Shown one piece after another: positions 1 through 6,355 of a stretch of DNA of 10,899 bases. Source of the stretch: Rhodospirillales bacterium (GTDB lineage: Bacteria; Pseudomonadota; Alphaproteobacteria; QKFK01; SZUA-500). Where the stretch lies: contig QKFK01000215.1 in assembly GCA_003252195.1 (NCBI GenBank), forward strand, positions 1 to 10,899, written 5' to 3'. The notes beneath the pieces were generated by a model, which saw only the letters and a list, made by a program, of their open reading frames with translations, was not told where the DNA came from and ran no database searches. The position numbers and the translations under genes are program-made. Each line of letters starts with the position of its first letter. The stretch's first letter is position 1.

Positions 1-21
1 CAAAGATAGTGGAATTGTAAA

Positions 22-633
22 ATGTTAGCCTCTATAGAAGAAATAATTGAAGATGCCAAAAACGGTAAAATGTTTATTTTGGTAGATGATGAATCTCGTG
101 AAAATGAGGGTGATGTTATTATTCCTGCTGAAAAGTCTACGCCTGAGATAATAAATTTTATGGCTAAATATGCTAGAGGGCTTGTTTGTGTTGCTTTAAC
201 GGCTCAAAGATGTGATGAGCTCAAATTACCCATGATGACAAATCACAACACTGCCCCATTGGGTACTGCTTTTACGGTTAGTGTAGAGGCTAAAGAAGGC
301 GTTACGACTGGTATTTCTGCTTATGACAGAAATCAAACTGTTAAAACCTTGATTGATGTAAAAACAACGGAAGATGATTTGGTTGTTCCTGGGCACATGT
401 TTCCTCTTAGGGCTAAAGATGGTGGGGTTATTGAGCGTTGTGGTCACACCGAGGCCGCGGTCGATATTTGCAAATTAGCAGGTCTTTACCCAGCAGGGGT
501 TATTTGTGAAGTGATGAAAGATGATGGTAATATGGCAAGATTGCCAGATTTAGAGGTATTTGCTAAAGAACATAACATAAAAATTGCTTCTATTGCAGAT
601 TTAATTGCTTATAGACGCAAAAACTCTGTATAA
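22..633 (+). CDS. ribB: 3,4-dihydroxy-2-butanone 4-phosphate synthase (single-domain RibB)
   Basis: RibB converts ribulose 5-phosphate to 3,4-dihydroxy-2-butanone 4-phosphate plus formate, supplying the four-carbon unit for riboflavin in the cytosol. The 203-residue product has the family hallmarks: the acidic metal/substrate loop DDESRENEGD at residues 22-31, GISAYDR at 97-103, the GHTEA motif at 141-145 with His142 and Glu144, and a late AGLYPAGVICE block. It ends just after the usual DLIAYRR end of the domain, so the GTP cyclohydrolase II (RibA) half found in bifunctional RibBA is absent and must be encoded elsewhere. The ATG at 22 has only a weak GGAA-type site before it. A TAA at 18-20 in another frame could be the stop of an upstream gene, which would mean tight coupling, but only 20 nt are visible. 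nusB follows after 77 nt. Family assignment is secure. Confidence 0.96.
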   Translation: MLASIEEIIEDAKNGKMFILVDDESRENEGDVIIPAEKSTPEIINFMAKYARGLVCVALTAQRCDELKLPMMTNHNTAPLGTAFTVSVEAKEGVTTGISAYDRNQTVKTLIDVKTTEDDLVVPGHMFPLRAKDGGVIERCGHTEAAVDICKLAGLYPAGVICEVMKDDGNMARLPDLEVFAKEHNIKIASIADLIAYRRKNSV

Positions 634-638
634 AAACC

Positions 639-666
639 TTGCTAAGTTTAAATAAACAGATATAAA
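639..666 (+). promoter_or_regulatory. Candidate promoter for nusB
   Basis: In the 77-nt gap between ribB and nusB, TTGCTA (639-644) and TATAAA (661-666) are separated by 16 nt. They match the sigma-70 consensus at 4 of 6 and 5 of 6 positions. This could give nusB a transcript independent of ribB. AT-rich DNA produces such matches easily, so this is only a candidate. Confidence 0.3.
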
Positions 667-710
667 TAGCCTCAAGACTTTTGATGTAAATATAAGATAA
701 TTGGTATAAG

Positions 711-1211
711 ATGGCTGAAGGTAAGAAAAAATTCGTTTCTGACAAGTTTAGAAAATATGGAGCAGCAAGATTGGCTGCCTCACAAGCTTTGTATCTCATG
801 GAATGTGATAACACTCCTCTTGATAAAGTTATTCTTGATTTTTTAGATGAGAAAATCGGTGGTGAAGCTTTGATTGATAATATCGAAGAAGAAACTGAAG
901 AATATGCAAAATTAATCGAGATGGATGGAGACTTATTTGCTCGTATAGTTAGATTTGCAAGCAAGAATAAAGATCAGGGTGAAGAATTAATCCGTAACTC
1001 ACTAAGTTCTGAGTGGCCATTTGACAGATTAGAACTAACCCTCAAGTCAATTATGAGAGCTGGTGTTGCTGAATTATGTGAGAATAAATTCACAGATTCT
1101 AAGGTGATTATATCTGAGTATATTGATGTGACCGCAGCTTTTTATGTTGGCCCAGAGCTAAAACTTGTAAATGCGGTTCTTGATAAAATCGCAAAAGTAG
1201 TTAGAGTATAG
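711..1211 (+). CDS. nusB: Transcription antitermination factor NusB
   Basis: NusB is a small all-helical RNA-binding protein. With NusE (ribosomal protein S10) it binds boxA RNA and helps processive rRNA transcription. The 166-residue product shows the family pattern: an N-terminal ARLAASQALYLME helix (from about residue 19), a middle region ending in FDRLELTLKSIMRAGVAEL, and the C-terminal VIISEYIDVTAAFY followed by ELKLVNAVLDKIAK. The N-terminus carries a basic extension (KKKF) before the first conserved helix. An in-frame TAA at 693-695 and no other ATG between it and 711 fix the start; the ribosome binding site is weak. In many alphaproteobacteria nusB follows ribH; here its visible upstream neighbour is ribB. 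A strong terminator 26 nt after the stop closes the unit. Confidence 0.95.
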   Translation: MAEGKKKFVSDKFRKYGAARLAASQALYLMECDNTPLDKVILDFLDEKIGGEALIDNIEEETEEYAKLIEMDGDLFARIVRFASKNKDQGEELIRNSLSSEWPFDRLELTLKSIMRAGVAELCENKFTDSKVIISEYIDVTAAFYVGPELKLVNAVLDKIAKVVRV

Positions 1212-1236
1212 TATTTTATTGTTATACAATATAATT

Positions 1237-1262
1237 AACCGCCTGTTTGAGGCGGTTTTTTT
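1237..1262 (+). terminator. Intrinsic terminator after nusB
   Basis: A perfect 7-bp stem (AACCGCC, 1237-1243, with GGCGGTT, 1251-1257) closes a 7-nt loop and runs into seven T residues (1256-1262). It is GC-rich against an AT-rich background and correctly placed to end the ribB-nusB transcript. Confidence 0.9.
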
Positions 1263-1292
1263 ATGTTTAAGTAAAAATATTTCAGCTAAATA

Positions 1293-1321
1293 TTGTTTGT
1301 AGAAACTATTTGGTATATATT
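1293..1321 (+). promoter_or_regulatory. Candidate promoter for the mechanosensitive channel gene
   Basis: TTGTTT (1293-1298) and TATATT (1316-1321) lie 17 nt apart, matching the sigma-70 boxes at 3 of 6 and 5 of 6 positions. They stand downstream of the nusB terminator and about 40 nt before the preferred start codon at 1360. Some promoter must exist here because the gene follows a terminator, but the exact boxes are uncertain. Confidence 0.38.
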
Positions 1322-1335
1322 TCATTTTAATGAAA
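1320..1335. repeat. Inverted repeat overlapping the presumed channel-gene transcription start
   Basis: TTTCATT and AATGAAA (1320-1326 and 1329-1335) are perfect 7-bp inverted arms around a 2-nt centre. The site adjoins the candidate -10 box and contains the upstream ATG at 1330. Its position would suit a repressor operator or a leader hairpin, but AT-rich chance palindromes are common. Confidence 0.3.
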
Positions 1336-1359
1336 ATTAATTATCTCAAAGAGGGCACA

Positions 1360-3720
1360 ATGCTAAAGAAAATGCTTGTTATATTAGTGCTTTTACTAAT
1401 GTCACCTTGTCATGTTTCTTCTGCAAAAAGCTCATTAAACACATTTTCTGCTGTTAATAGCATTCTAAATACATCTGATTTAAGTAAAGCTATAAAAGAT
1501 GCTGAAAAAATTCTTAGTGATGGAAATATAAGTAGTAAAAAAGCTGAGAATCTGGCTTCTGAGATAGCTACTGTTTCTGCTGATTTATCAAAAGAGATGG
1601 ACTACGTTAAAAGACAATCAGATCTTACAGAAAAACAATTAGCGGTTTTTGGTGATAAATCAGAGGATAATGAACCTAAAGAGATAACCAGAAGAAGGCA
1701 GCAAGTAAACGCTGAGCTCATGAAATATAAAGCAGCTTTAGCCGAAGCAGAATTCTTACTTAATAAGTCAGATAACCTACAAAAGATTTTGGTTAATTAT
1801 TCTCGTGATAAGCTTATGATATCATTATCAGAGCGTTCTCCCGTGTTGGTTAGTCCTAAAACTTGGTCGGCCTTTATTCCAGAGATGATTACATTGTCAT
1901 CTGTTATGTTTGAGGCTCCTTTAAAATGGTATAATTCACTTACAGATATTCAAAAGAAGCTAGTTAAAATTGATATTATGCCTGGATTGTTTATTGCTTT
2001 TATGGCGCTCTTGCTTGGTAGATATATAAGACAGTTTTTGTTGCGTCGCTTTGGCTGTGATCCAGAGATTGAAGATCCTAAATATAATCGCCGATTATTG
2101 GCTGCATTTTGTGTTACTATAAGTATGGGCGTTTTACCAGCTTCTGTTCTTGTTGGTATGCTCATATGGCTTAAAAGCTCTGGTTGGGTTGTTTCTGGTA
2201 TGTTTGGGCTAATTATAATGGAAGGTATTAGCTCGATATTATTTTTCGTTCTTGTAACGGCATTATCTAAAGCTATTTTTGCGCCTCATTTTCCAGACTG
2301 GGCTATAACAAATATTCCGTTTAATAAATCTAAACTTATTAAAAACAAGATTAATTTGATTTTTGCAGTGTTTCTAATCCATAACTTTCTAGAAAAAGTT
2401 ATGGTGGAAGCTAATTATAGTGCTGATATGCAGGTCCTCTTGGCTATTATGGCAGATATATTAAAGGGCTATCTTATAATATCATTATCTCGTCCTTCAA
2501 AATGGAAAGATAAACATGAAGAACATGATGAAGATGATGATGAAGAGAGAGTATCTCTTTTTACAATAGCTAATTTAAGAAATATAGTTATGATTTTTGC
2601 TGGTGGTGGTGTTGCTGCTGCTGTGCTTGGTTATGTAGCTTTAGCAAACTTTATTTTATATAGAATAGTTGCAACATTTTTAATTGTTTCTGGGCTTTCA
2701 ATCTTAAAGACTGCTCTTTCTGAGACAGTAACATTTGCTGTGAGTAGTAAGTTTTTGCGTAAAAAGCTAGGTTTGCGTGTGAATTTTCTTAAAAAAGTAC
2801 GTTTTTGGATTATATTTATATTAGATCCAGCGCTTATATTGCTAGGTTTGGCCATGGTCTTGTCATTGTGGGGTGTGCCCAAACCTTGGATAAAAAATTC
2901 GTTTGATGCGATAGTAAATGGTTTCTCTTTTGCAGGTATTAATATTTCTCTGTTTGATATTGCGGCATCAATAATTGTCTTTATGTTGCTTGTTTCCGTT
3001 GTTCGTTTTATGAAAGATAAGCTTTTACATAACGTGCTTGCAGAAACCGCGTTGGATGAGACATCTATGCATTCATTAGCAGCAGGATTTAGTTATGTTG
3101 GTTTTATTCTTGCAGGTATGGTTTCTATAGCTGTTTTGGGTGTTGATTTAACCAATCTAGCCCTTGTTGCAGGTGCATTGTCATTCGGTATTGGTTTGGG
3201 GTTGCAGAATGTAGTTAACAACTTTGTTTCTGGTATTATTATTTTGGTTGAAAGACCGATTAAAGTAGGGGACTGGGTTGTTGTTAATGATAAAGAAGGT
3301 ATCGTTAAACAAATTAATATTAGAGCAACAGAATTGGAAACATGGCAAAAAGCCAATGTAATTATTCCTAATGCTGAGATCTTATCTAATTATGTAACTA
3401 ACTATACTCATAAAGATAAGTATGGCAGAATTACAGTAGAGGTTGGTGTTGCTTATGGCTCTGATACTGCTAAAGTAACAAAAATCCTTATAGATGTTGC
3501 TAAAAATCATCAGCATATAATGTCCTATCCTGAGCCTTTTGTTATATTTAATAATTTTGGCGATAGTTCGCTAAATTTTGAGCTTAAGTGCTTTACTGCA
3601 AATATTTTCCAGAAAATACATATTGCTAGTGATATGAGATATCAAATTGATAAAGCATTTATAGAGAATGGAATCGAGATACCGTTCCCACAAAGAGTTG
3701 TGCATATGGTGAAAGATTAA
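1360..3720 (+). CDS. Large MscS-family mechanosensitive channel with a DUF3772-like N-terminal region
   Basis: This is an inner-membrane channel predicted to open under membrane tension and release solutes on osmotic downshift. I prefer the ATG at 1360 (786 residues) over the ATG at 1330 (796): GAGGG at 1351-1355 lies just before it, and the product then begins with a classic signal peptide (MLKK, a Leu/Val core, cleavage near VSSA-K). Residues about 30-170 form a charged helical periplasmic region whose ERSPVLVSPKTW end (158-169) resembles DUF3772. About ten or eleven hydrophobic segments follow from about 205. The pore helix near 600-630 reads ALSFGIGLGLQNVVNNFVSG, then ERPIKVGDWV (631-640) and the cytoplasmic beta domain with IIPNAEIL. 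This pore is closer to the MscK type than to short MscS. By motif alignment Phe609 and Leu613 occupy the positions of E. coli MscS Leu105 and Leu109. An acidic cluster (about 387-396) lies in a loop between membrane segments. Confidence 0.93.
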   Translation: MLKKMLVILVLLLMSPCHVSSAKSSLNTFSAVNSILNTSDLSKAIKDAEKILSDGNISSKKAENLASEIATVSADLSKEMDYVKRQSDLTEKQLAVFGDKSEDNEPKEITRRRQQVNAELMKYKAALAEAEFLLNKSDNLQKILVNYSRDKLMISLSERSPVLVSPKTWSAFIPEMITLSSVMFEAPLKWYNSLTDIQKKLVKIDIMPGLFIAFMALLLGRYIRQFLLRRFGCDPEIEDPKYNRRLLAAFCVTISMGVLPASVLVGMLIWLKSSGWVVSGMFGLIIMEGISSILFFVLVTALSKAIFAPHFPDWAITNIPFNKSKLIKNKINLIFAVFLIHNFLEKVMVEANYSADMQVLLAIMADILKGYLIISLSRPSKWKDKHEEHDEDDDEERVSLFTIANLRNIVMIFAGGGVAAAVLGYVALANFILYRIVATFLIVSGLSILKTALSETVTFAVSSKFLRKKLGLRVNFLKKVRFWIIFILDPALILLGLAMVLSLWGVPKPWIKNSFDAIVNGFSFAGINISLFDIAASIIVFMLLVSVVRFMKDKLLHNVLAETALDETSMHSLAAGFSYVGFILAGMVSIAVLGVDLTNLALVAGALSFGIGLGLQNVVNNFVSGIIILVERPIKVGDWVVVNDKEGIVKQINIRATELETWQKANVIIPNAEILSNYVTNYTHKDKYGRITVEVGVAYGSDTAKVTKILIDVAKNHQHIMSYPEPFVIFNNFGDSSLNFELKCFTANIFQKIHIASDMRYQIDKAFIENGIEIPFPQRVVHMVKD

Positions 3721-3795
3721 TTCTTTTAAGCTACATACTATTTATAGCTATACATATATGCAATTTATATTATGAAGTGTGTCTACTTATTAAAT

Positions 3796-4224
3796 CTATT
3801 TTGTAACGCAATTAAAATATGCTCTGGTAGGCATTAATATGCTACAAGAAAACTCATCTTGATATGAGAAAATTGCGACACGTTTAGTCTTTGCACATTC
3901 TTTATTAGCTAATTTTTTGATTGATTTTGGAGATGTGGTTAAAGAATTGTAGCAAATAGCAACCTTATCTAATGTTGATTCTCCAACATATTCCATTTTT
4001 CCTGCTTCTCTTCTTCTATCAATAAAAGGATCAAGTACTTGGTCAGTTACTGGCTTAGTTGCTTTGGCAGCCATGTCTCCAGCTTTTACTGCCATGTCGC
4101 CAGCAAATTCAATTGGTTTATTAATTTGGTACATTACTTCATCTTTTATAGACTTGTCTTGTGAACATGAGCATAAAGCAAGTGCTGATGAAAGCAAAAT
4201 TAAACATTTATCTATCTTAAACAA
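3796..4224 (-). CDS. Small cysteine-containing lipoprotein of unknown function (TTG start)
   Basis: The frame stays open further upstream, but the best start is TTG at 4224. AAGAGGA lies about 6 nt before it, and the 142-residue product then begins with a compact lipoprotein signal: Lys3/Lys6, a Leu/Ala-rich core, and lipobox Leu17-Cys18-Ser19-Cys20. Ser at +2 would predict outer-membrane sorting by the E. coli Lol rule. Earlier starts (an ATG at 4257, or the frame opening at 4368) put extra sequence before the signal and lack this ribosome binding site. The mature protein has a short repeat (AGDM at 41-44 and 49-52 separated by Ala/Lys), a basic DRRRE segment (69-73), and four C-terminal cysteines (91, 110, 127, 139) that could form two disulfides in the periplasm. 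The ending SCSILMPTRAYFNC recalls C-terminal motifs I remember from uncharacterised alphaproteobacterial lipoproteins; I cannot confirm this. It converges with the channel gene and diverges from the gene at 4290. Confidence 0.8.
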   Translation of the reverse strand: MFKIDKCLILLSSALALCSCSQDKSIKDEVMYQINKPIEFAGDMAVKAGDMAAKATKPVTDQVLDPFIDRRREAGKMEYVGESTLDKVAICYNSLTTSPKSIKKLANKECAKTKRVAIFSYQDEFSCSILMPTRAYFNCVTK

Positions 4225-4242
4225 TTGAATTCCTCTTAAAAC

Positions 4243-4259
4243 TGATGCAATATGCATCA
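4243..4259. promoter_or_regulatory. 17-bp palindrome between divergent genes (candidate operator)
   Basis: TGATGCAATATGCATCA has perfect 7-bp arms (4243-4249 and 4253-4259) around a 3-nt centre. It lies 19 nt upstream of the lipoprotein start and about 31 nt upstream of the UPF0149-like start, so one bound regulator could affect both genes. No promoter boxes around it are strong enough to assign. If the lipoprotein were to start at the ATG at 4257, the site would lie within that coding sequence. Confidence 0.4.
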
Positions 4260-4289
4260 CGTTATCAGAAAAAAATAAGGTTATAAAGC

Positions 4290-4910
4290 ATGAAAATGAA
4301 ACAACCAAAATATTTAGGAAATAGTGAATTAGAAAAGTTATTAAATAAATATGGTTCTGTTGTGCCAACTCATATTGTTAAAATGAGAATAATAGGCGCT
4401 ATATTAAGCCCAAATCTACAATTAAGACCAATTGAGGTTATATGTTCATTTTGGCCAGATGGGAAAGAACCTAGAATGGTTACGTCAGATGAGGCGGATA
4501 AGTTTTTCTCATGTTTTATGGGCTTATGGTATAAAATCTCAGAAAAAATAAAAACAGGCAAAGTGTCTTTGTGTAAAGTAAAGGGCTTTAAGAGTATCTA
4601 TGATGCTGAAGAAACAATTAAGCAAAGAATAGAAGAAATAGAATATGGTTTTCTAGAAGGTTTTTGGGGTGGTAAAAAAGATATGCCAATGCCTCAAATA
4701 GTTACTGACATAATAGATGGATTATCTGAGATGACTTCATCATATTATACATTGTTACAAAGATTATCTGCATTAGATGAAACAGATGACGATGGCTTAA
4801 AGAAGATTGCTGAGCTCAGCAAAAAGAGTGATAAAATGGCAGAAAAAGCAATTGCTGCTCTAATTAGGGTTATGGGTGAAATAAGACCTAAAAAACCTAG
4901 CGTAAACTAA
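4290..4910 (+). CDS. UPF0149/YecA-like protein of unknown function
   Basis: The 206-residue soluble protein has no signal peptide or membrane segment. Residues about 25-125 fit the layout of the UPF0149 (YecA/YgfB) family: a helix with H28 leading into IIGAILSPNLQLRPIEVICSFWP, a pair of helices around EADKFFSCFMGLWYKI (68-83), and the characteristic 'GFLEGFW' (120-126) following an acidic helix. The C-terminal part is helical and Lys/Ala-rich with a basic tail. It lacks the C-terminal SEC-C metal-binding motif found in some YecA proteins. The molecular function of the family is not established. TAAGG at 4276-4280 is the ribosome binding site, 9 nt before the ATG; a second ATG two codons later is also possible. 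The gene is divergent from the lipoprotein and shares a short control region with it. The family call rests on pattern recognition only. Confidence 0.72.
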   Translation: MKMKQPKYLGNSELEKLLNKYGSVVPTHIVKMRIIGAILSPNLQLRPIEVICSFWPDGKEPRMVTSDEADKFFSCFMGLWYKISEKIKTGKVSLCKVKGFKSIYDAEETIKQRIEEIEYGFLEGFWGGKKDMPMPQIVTDIIDGLSEMTSSYYTLLQRLSALDETDDDGLKKIAELSKKSDKMAEKAIAALIRVMGEIRPKKPSVN

Positions 4911-4917
4911 CCTTATT

Positions 4918-4938
4918 GTTAATAGATTAACTATCTAT
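4918..4938. promoter_or_regulatory. Overlapping inverted repeats before the nitroreductase operon
   Basis: Two overlapping inverted repeats occur: GTTAAT/ATTAAC (4918-4923 and 4926-4931) and ATAGAT/ATCTAT (4922-4927 and 4933-4938). A -10-like TATAAA sits at 4936-4941, but no convincing -35 box stands at the right distance. A redox- or substrate-responsive regulator would be a reasonable guess for such an operon, but nothing in the sequence identifies one. Confidence 0.25.
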
Positions 4939-4981
4939 AAAGTGCTAAAATATCAGCCATACATTGTTTATGGAGGCTGTT

Positions 4982-5497
4982 ATGGAACTTTATGAAGGGA
5001 TTATTTCTAGAAGAAGCGTAAGGCGGTTTAGAACCAAAGAAGTATCACAGGATATAATAGATAATTTGTTAAAAGCAGCGATGCATGCTCCGAGTGCAGC
5101 CAATGAGATGCCTTGGGAGTTTGTTGTTGTTAGAGATGTAGAAGCTTTAAAAAAAGTTGCAGAGTTGCACCCTTATGCTCAAATGGCTGCAGATGCTCCT
5201 TTGGGTGTTCTAGTTTGTGGTAATTTAGCTCAAGAAAAGCTTTCTGGTAACTGGGTGCTTGATTGTTCAGCTGCTACCCAGAATTTGTTGTTAGCGGCCC
5301 ATGCTAAAGGTGTTGGCGGATGCTGGTGTGGTGTGTATCCAGAAGCAGATAGAGTTGATATTTTTAAAAAATTATTTTCTGTTCCAGATGGGGTAATTCC
5401 ATTTTCTTTTGTGGTGCTTGGTTACCCATTAGAGGAGGTTAAACAAACCGAACGTTTTGATGCCTCAAGAATTCATTTAGAAAAATGGACTAGTTAG
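4982..5497 (+). CDS. Nitroreductase family protein (FMN-dependent oxidoreductase)
   Basis: Members bind FMN and use NAD(P)H to reduce nitro compounds, quinones or other electron acceptors, usually as cytosolic homodimers; the natural substrate cannot be read from sequence. The start at 4982 is chosen because GGAGG at 4972-4976 lies 5 nt before the ATG; longer reading from TTG 4964 or ATG 4970 would place this site inside the gene. The 171-residue product shows the FMN phosphate-binding RRSVRRF near residues 10-16, APSAANEMPWEF (36-47), the central GVGGCWCGVYPE, PFSFVVLGYP, and a C-terminal RIHLEKW. The length fits the short subgroup common in anaerobes. A flavin reductase-like gene follows after 23 nt, probably co-transcribed. 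Confidence 0.92.
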   Translation: MELYEGIISRRSVRRFRTKEVSQDIIDNLLKAAMHAPSAANEMPWEFVVVRDVEALKKVAELHPYAQMAADAPLGVLVCGNLAQEKLSGNWVLDCSAATQNLLLAAHAKGVGGCWCGVYPEADRVDIFKKLFSVPDGVIPFSFVVLGYPLEEVKQTERFDASRIHLEKWTS

Positions 5498-5520
5498 AAT
5501 ATTTTATGAGAGGTTGTGAC

Positions 5521-6087
5521 ATGAAAGTTTCTTTAGGAGTAGGTCCTTATTTAAATGTTGTTCCTGTATGGTGTGTTTGTTCATATAATGATGACGGCAG
5601 AGCAAACGTAATGACTGTTTCGTTTGCTGGTATAGTTTCTTATAATCCACCACTTGTGTATGTTTCAATTAGGCCCGCAACTTTAACTCACAAGAATATA
5701 ATTAAAAGAGGCGCGTTTACAATTAATGTTCCTTCCGTTGAGCAAATGGGATTAGCAGACTATTTTGGCTCAATATCAGGTGCTTCTGAAGATAAAATAG
5801 AAAAATCTGGTGTTAAAATTTGTGGTTCAGATAATGTAGATGCTCCGTATATAGACCAGTTTGCTCTTGTTGCTGAGTGTGAGTTGCATAAATCTATTGA
5901 AATAGGTTCTCATACAATGTTTTTAGGTAAGATTATTGATGTTAAAGCAGATGAGAAAATACTTGCAAATAATGGGAAGCCTTTGTTTACCAAATTAAGA
6001 GCGTTTTCATATGATCCAAGTTCTAAGCTATATCACTATGGTTCTGAGCTGTTGTCTTGTTTAGATGAAGAGGCTTTAGAGACTTAA
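5521..6087 (+). CDS. Flavin reductase-like / flavoredoxin-type FMN-binding protein
   Basis: The product (188 residues) fits the flavin reductase-like split-barrel family, including flavoredoxins, which bind FMN and act in electron transfer or as NAD(P)H:flavin reductases. Visible signatures are the N-terminal PVWCVCSYNDDGRANVMTVS, then YNPPLVYVSIRP, an SxTHKNI-like segment (TLTHKNI), GAFTINVPS, the FGSISGASEDKIEKSG loop, and the late EIGSHTMFLGKIIDV that closes the barrel. The ATG at 5521 is preferred to the one at 5506 because GAGAGG (5508-5513) lies 7 nt before it, overlapping the earlier ATG. It lies 23 nt after the nitroreductase stop with no terminator between them, so the pair is probably one operon. 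The partner and substrate are unknown. Confidence 0.88.
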   Translation: MKVSLGVGPYLNVVPVWCVCSYNDDGRANVMTVSFAGIVSYNPPLVYVSIRPATLTHKNIIKRGAFTINVPSVEQMGLADYFGSISGASEDKIEKSGVKICGSDNVDAPYIDQFALVAECELHKSIEIGSHTMFLGKIIDVKADEKILANNGKPLFTKLRAFSYDPSSKLYHYGSELLSCLDEEALET

Positions 6088-6111
6088 AAATATTCAGATA
6101 AACTTTGATAA

Positions 6112-6134
6112 TAACTATTGAAAAACGATAGTTA
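6112..6134 (+). repeat. Hairpin after the flavin reductase-like gene
   Basis: TAACTATTG (6112-6120) pairs with CGATAGTTA (6126-6134), 9 bp with one G-T wobble, around a five-A loop. It starts 25 nt after the stop codon. It is AT-rich and no T-run follows, so it is at best a weak terminator or an mRNA 3'-end hairpin. Confidence 0.35.
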
Positions 6135-6255
6135 AGAATGTATATATGCACTGAAAGCATTAATTGTTTGTGGTCTTCAATATTAGGCACTATTTGATTT
6201 TTGTTTTTAATCTGGTGGATAAACTTTAAATATGCTGGATTTTTTTTGTTTTTGA

Positions 6256-6261
6256 TATAAA
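6256..6261 (+). promoter_or_regulatory. Candidate -10 box for gapA
   Basis: TATAAA (5 of 6 consensus bases) lies about 95 nt before the gapA start, in a T-rich stretch of the 268-nt gap. No good -35 box is found 16-18 nt upstream. An alternative pair, TTGATT (6194-6199) with GATAAA (6218-6223), has 18-nt spacing. Neither choice is firm. Confidence 0.25.
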
Positions 6262-6311
6262 ATACAAGCGGTTTTTGGGTTTTTTGCTCGGGGCCTTAAG
6301 TTAGTTTAACG

Positions 6312-6330
6312 ATACAGAATTTTTCTGTAT
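6312..6330 (+). promoter_or_regulatory. Palindrome/hairpin in the gapA leader
   Basis: ATACAGAA (6312-6319) and TTCTGTAT (6323-6330) are perfect 8-bp inverted arms around TTT. The element ends 9 nt before the strong ribosome binding site AGGAAGGA (6340-6347). In DNA it could be an operator; in RNA it would form a tight 5' hairpin that might stabilise the abundant gapA message. Confidence 0.4.
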
Positions 6331-6355
6331 AAATTTATTAGGAAGGATTAAAAAT

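Noticed and set aside
1..20. Possible 3' end of an upstream gene (frame ending in TAA at 18-20)
   Set aside because: Only 20 nt are visible; another frame has TAG at 7-9, so neither can be supported as a gene end.
634..710. Remnant of a RibA domain or ribH gene between ribB and nusB
   Set aside because: The 77 nt contain stops in all frames and no recognisable residues of either protein.
590..964. Antisense reading frame across the ribB-nusB junction, and similar minus-strand frames inside the channel gene, pgk and the LPD7-like gene
   Set aside because: They overlap well-supported genes on the other strand, have no ribosome binding sites or family motifs, and read as shadows of real coding sequence.
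3729..3749. AGCTA/TAGCT inverted repeat between the convergent channel and lipoprotein genes as a bidirectional terminator
   Set aside because: The arms are only 5 bp, AT-rich, with an 11-nt loop and no T-run on either side.
4225..4253. TTGAAT and CAATAT as a promoter for the UPF0149-like gene
   Set aside because: Spacing is 17 nt but the -10 box matches only 3 of 6 bases; too weak in AT-rich DNA.
6138..6197. Short 19-codon frame in the gap before gapA
   Set aside because: No ribosome binding site, no recognisable product, and such short frames occur by chance.
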